Source: an uncultured beta proteobacterium (GTDB lineage: Bacteria; Pseudomonadota; Gammaproteobacteria; Burkholderiales; Burkholderiaceae). From it: a stretch of 17,061 nucleotides of DNA. The translations under genes were made by a program, and so were the position numbers. The notes below the pieces were generated by a model. It was not told the origin of the DNA, did not search any database, and saw only the letters and a program-made list of their open reading frames with translations. The stretch covers positions 1-17,061 of the forward strand of contig CAIKGX010000065.1 of the NCBI GenBank assembly GCA_903827075.1. The letters are read 5' to 3'. Below, in pieces: positions 14,822 to 17,061 of this stretch. Every line of letters begins with the position of its first letter. Position 1 is the first letter of the stretch.

Positions 14822-14860
14822 ACCTAAAAACAAATCGGGGCTTAACGCCCCGATCTTTTT
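14822..14860. terminator. Bidirectional intrinsic terminator
   Basis: A perfect 8-bp stem ATCGGGGC (14834-14841) / GCCCCGAT (14847-14854) with loop TTAAC. On the plus strand it is followed by CTTTTT (ends 14860), serving the twin-membrane gene. On the minus strand it is followed by TTTGTTTTT, serving ctaE, which ends 8 bases away at 14868. Confidence 0.92.
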
Positions 14861-14867
14861 ATTCAAA

Positions 14868-15722
14868 CTACATCCAGTAAACAGCGATGTATAGACCAAG
14901 CCAGACAACGTCAACAAAGTGCCAATACCAAGCAGCGCCCTCAAAGGCAAAGTGATGATCAGCAGTAAAGTCGCCACGAATCATCCGGCGCAGCACAATC
15001 GCCAACATCAAGCCGCCAAGGAATACGTGAAAGCCGTGGAAACCAGTCAACATAAAGAAGGTTGAACCATATACGCCGGAAGTTAACTTCAAGTTCAAGG
15101 CGTGATATGCATGGTAGTACTCGTAACCCTGGAAGCACAAGAATACAAAACCCAGACCAACGGTTGCAGCTAATCCCAGGATGGCTTGCTTCATGTGATT
15201 TTCACGAAGAGCATGGTGAGCATAAGTGACAGTAACGCCCGAGCTCAAGAGTAATAAAGTATTAATCGTTGGAATTGGCCAAGGACCCATAGTCGTGAAC
15301 TTCTCAACCAAGCCAGCAGGGCCATCATTTGGCCAAACAGCACTGAAATTAGGCCAGATTAATTTGCTTTCAACGTCGCCCATCCAAGGCATCGCAATAT
15401 TGCGCGCATAGAACAAGGCAGAAAAGAATGCACCAAAGAACATGATTTCTGAAAAGATAAACCAAGCCATTGACCAGCGATAAGACACGTCAACGTTTAC
15501 GCCATACTTTCCAGCATTGGATTCGGCAATCGTGTCGCCAAACCAGTTGTACAACACAAATAAGATCCAAAGGACACCTACGCCAGTCAACGGGCCACCC
15601 CAAGACGCATGATTAACCCAGCCGGTCATGCCGAAACCAAAGGCAATTAAACCCAGTGCCGCCATAGCGGGATGCCTAGATAAGGCGGGAACAAAATAGT
15701 AAGGGGTTGAATTGGATGACAT
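14868..15722 (-). CDS. ctaE: Cytochrome c oxidase subunit III
   Basis: An integral membrane subunit of the aa3 oxidase that binds subunit I and stabilises it during turnover. With the ATG at 15722 it has 284 residues and seven membrane segments. Typical stretches are YYFVPALSRHPAMAA at the start, WFIFSEIMFFGAFFSALFYAR, TINTLLLLSSGVTVTYAHHAL, FQGYEYYHA, FFMLTGFHGFHVFLGG and the ending AAWYWHFVDVVWLGLYIAVYW. A TTG at 15740 would extend the frame by six residues. The ATG at 15722 is preferred because GAGAG lies 6 bases before it and the family begins this way. A bidirectional terminator follows, so this ends the first part of the oxidase operon. Confidence 0.97.
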   Translation of the reverse strand: MSSNSTPYYFVPALSRHPAMAALGLIAFGFGMTGWVNHASWGGPLTGVGVLWILFVLYNWFGDTIAESNAGKYGVNVDVSYRWSMAWFIFSEIMFFGAFFSALFYARNIAMPWMGDVESKLIWPNFSAVWPNDGPAGLVEKFTTMGPWPIPTINTLLLLSSGVTVTYAHHALRENHMKQAILGLAATVGLGFVFLCFQGYEYYHAYHALNLKLTSGVYGSTFFMLTGFHGFHVFLGGLMLAIVLRRMIRGDFTADHHFAFEGAAWYWHFVDVVWLGLYIAVYWM

Positions 15723-15751
15723 CTTATTCTCTCTATTCAATCAAAAAATAA

Positions 15752-15946
15752 TCAATGGGACACAACTGCTTTCACTATCAGCAGGAGGATGCCCATAAAT
15801 ATGAGGGCACCAACTACACCTGCAATGACAATGTGCACAAAACTTAATGACGCTACATCTTCCTGCAAACCGGATTTCTTACGCACACCCAAGAAAGCCC
15901 ACAACACGGCCACCATGGATTGCATAAACGAACTTTTCTTTTTCAT
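15752..15946 (-). CDS. DUF2970 small membrane protein
   Basis: Sixty-four residues. The N-terminal half, MVAVLWAFLGVRKKSGLQED, is the DUF2970 signature, and one membrane helix follows (about 38-60). Such proteins sit between the Cox11 and subunit III genes in betaproteobacterial oxidase clusters, but their job is not known to me. The ATG shares one base with the ctaG stop (TAATG), indicating coupled translation. The stop is 29 bases before the ctaE start. Confidence 0.87.
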   Translation of the reverse strand: MKKKSSFMQSMVAVLWAFLGVRKKSGLQEDVASLSFVHIVIAGVVGALIFMGILLLIVKAVVSH

Positions 15947-16536
15947 TACACGCCCTTCGATTTGGGGGTAGTTGATCCAGCGGGTTGCTGACCAACGCCA
16001 AGCTCAAAGAAGGTGTAAGACAAAGTAATCGTTTTCACATCCTGAGGTAATCCCGCGTCAATCACAAATACCACGGGCATCTTCCTCACTTCATGTGCAG
16101 CTAAAGTCTGCTGCTGAAAGCAAAAACACTCTAGCTTAGTAAAAAACTCAGTAGCGCTCTTGGGGGCATAGCTTGGAATAGCCTGGGCCTCCACAGGGCG
16201 ATTTAAATTATTAGAAACTTCATACACAATCTCAGTCATTTCACCTGGATGCACTTCTAAGAAGTTCTTTACAGGGCGGAACGTAAAAGGACCGCGACTA
16301 TTCGAATCAAACTCAATAGTGATCACGCGAGAATAATCAATCTGTGTATTGCCTACTTTATTAGGGCTGTATGCACGAACGCCATAATCATTCTTGTTGG
16401 TCACTACATTAATACCCGTGACTTCACATAAGGCTTTATACATTGGCACTAAGGCATATCCAAATCCAAACATCATGACTGAAGCAATGAGTAGCTTCAG
16501 TAAGATTTGACGATTTATCGATTGAATGGCGGCCAT
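15946..16536 (-). CDS. ctaG: Cytochrome c oxidase assembly protein CtaG/Cox11
   Basis: A copper chaperone for the CuB centre of subunit I, anchored in the inner membrane with its copper domain on the periplasmic side. It has 196 residues: one N-terminal helix (about 12-32), then VPMYKALCEVTG with a conserved Cys37, then a beta-sandwich. The copper motif CFCF has Cys137 and Cys139 in KLECFCFQQQTL. FTFRPV and PGEMTEIVYEVSN are also family stretches. It follows the 43-residue gene by 20 bases and overlaps the DUF2970 start by one base. Confidence 0.96.
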   Translation of the reverse strand: MAAIQSINRQILLKLLIASVMMFGFGYALVPMYKALCEVTGINVVTNKNDYGVRAYSPNKVGNTQIDYSRVITIEFDSNSRGPFTFRPVKNFLEVHPGEMTEIVYEVSNNLNRPVEAQAIPSYAPKSATEFFTKLECFCFQQQTLAAHEVRKMPVVFVIDAGLPQDVKTITLSYTFFELGVGQQPAGSTTPKSKGV

Positions 16537-16556
16537 ATAAGAAGTTGAGTGAGGGA

Positions 16557-16688
16557 TTAGCTCAGCACGCTCCGCTTAATCAGAATACCGATAAAAAAAA
16601 CGGCGGCAACGCTCAAAAGGATAAAACCCAATCTGCGGTTATTCGCAGAAAGGGCTGCCTTTGATTTTGAATTAAATTCCTGCGGCAT
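16557..16688 (-). CDS. Small cytochrome oxidase assembly-type membrane protein (43 aa)
   Basis: A short gene in the gap between ctaD and ctaG. It reads MPQEFNSKSKAALSANNRRL, then one membrane helix (about 21-37, GFILLSVAAVFFIGILI), and ends KRSVLS before TAA. Its ATG lies inside the last codons of ctaD, in another frame (17-base overlap). The basic NNRR before a single helix with a short basic tail matches the tiny cytochrome oxidase small assembly proteins annotated at this place in Burkholderiales. It has only a weak upstream AGAAGAA, so coupling to ctaD translation is likely. Position and composition argue that it is real; function is inferred from context. Confidence 0.72.
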   Translation of the reverse strand: MPQEFNSKSKAALSANNRRLGFILLSVAAVFFIGILIKRSVLS

Positions 16689-17061
16689 TCAATTCTTCTG
16701 CGCTAGGAGGAGTTTCAAATGTATGGTGTGGGGCTGGGGAAGGAATAGTCCACTCCAAGCCTTTCGCGCCATCCCATGGCTTCATAGGTGCTTTTTCACC
16801 TTGGCCACGATATGCAGGAATAACAACAAATACCAAGAAATATACTTGTGATAAACCGAAACCCAGAGCGCCAATGGAGGCGACCATATTGAAGTCAGCA
16901 AACTGAGTTGGGTAATCAGCATAACGACGTGGCATACCAGCTAATCCCAAGAAGTGCATTGGGAAGAAAGTGATGTTAAAGAAAATCATGGAAGTCCAGA
17001 AATGGATCTTGCCGCGAGTTTCATTAGCCATATAGCCAGTCCATTTTGGACACCAGTAATA
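16672..17061 (-). CDS. ctaD: Cytochrome c oxidase subunit I, C-terminal part
   Basis: The last 129 residues or so of the catalytic heme a/a3-CuB subunit; the frame is open to the window edge, so the gene is cut. It starts YYWCPKWTGYMANETRGK, where many homologues have YYWFPKWTG. Two membrane segments follow: HFWTSMIFFNITFFPMHFLG, with the typical FPMHFLGLAGMPRR, and GALGFGLSQVYFLVFVVIPA. The tail has GLEWTIPSPAPHHTFETPP. The heme and copper ligands lie in the missing part. It is the first visible gene of the oxidase cluster, and its 3' end overlaps a 43-residue reading frame. Confidence 0.96.
   Translation of the reverse strand, partial: YYWCPKWTGYMANETRGKIHFWTSMIFFNITFFPMHFLGLAGMPRRYADYPTQFADFNMVASIGALGFGLSQVYFLVFVVIPAYRGQGEKAPMKPWDGAKGLEWTIPSPAPHHTFETPPSAEELNAAGI

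Noticed and set aside
15723..15740. TTG start for ctaE
   Set aside because: The ATG at 15722 has a proper GAGAG ribosome site and matches the family start.

Overview
The window looks like a piece of a betaproteobacterial (Burkholderiales) chromosome. The moderate base composition and overall gene content suggest the genus Polynucleobacter. That assignment is inferred from protein character and gene order (lolB-ispE-tRNA-Gln-prs-rplY-pth, M16 pair-rsmD-coaD-ferredoxin, ftsY/rpoH, and a ctaD-to-ctaB cytochrome oxidase cluster), not from a database search. Almost all the DNA is coding. I see no insertion sequence, phage gene, CRISPR array or clear pseudogene, and no gene-free stretch longer than about 130 bases.

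Layout. (1) Positions 1-2946, plus strand: the end of a TPR protein fused to a LolB domain, then ispE, tRNA-Gln(UUG) and prs, closed by a probable terminator. (2) 2982-4365, plus: rplY with its own candidate -10 box and a strong terminator, then pth. (3) 4377-8513, minus: two M16-type peptidase genes (one with the zinc motif, one without), rsmD, coaD and a 2[4Fe-4S] ferredoxin, tightly packed. (4) 8577-10497, plus: ftsY, then rpoH behind a perfect CIRCE operator. (5) 10500-17061, minus: an aa3-type cytochrome c oxidase and assembly cluster. In transcription order it holds ctaD (partial), a 43-residue membrane protein, ctaG, a DUF2970 protein, ctaE, SURF1, a SCO-like membrane protein of unknown function, ctaA, ctaB and a SCO1/SenC lipoprotein. 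One small two-helix membrane gene on the plus strand, with a bidirectional terminator, splits this cluster.

How they work together. Region 1 combines lipoprotein insertion into the outer membrane, isoprenoid precursor synthesis and PRPP synthesis. Regions 1-2 also supply translation parts (tRNA-Gln, L25, peptidyl-tRNA hydrolase). Region 3 joins envelope proteolysis to 16S rRNA methylation and coenzyme A synthesis. FtsY and RpoH serve protein targeting and heat shock. Region 5 builds the terminal oxidase: subunits I and III, heme O and heme A synthesis (CtaB, CtaA), copper delivery (CtaG, SCO) and assembly (SURF1).

Most notable points: a perfect 9-9-9 CIRCE element whose spacer contains the -35 box of rpoH, implying HrcA control of the heat-shock sigma factor; an rsmD gene whose conserved N-terminus lies upstream of any ATG/GTG/TTG start, with an ATA codon at ideal Shine-Dalgarno distance; a TPR-LolB fusion that removes LolB's own lipobox; a small cox-cluster gene hidden in the ctaD-ctaG gap; and a SCO-like protein with no histidine and displaced cysteines.
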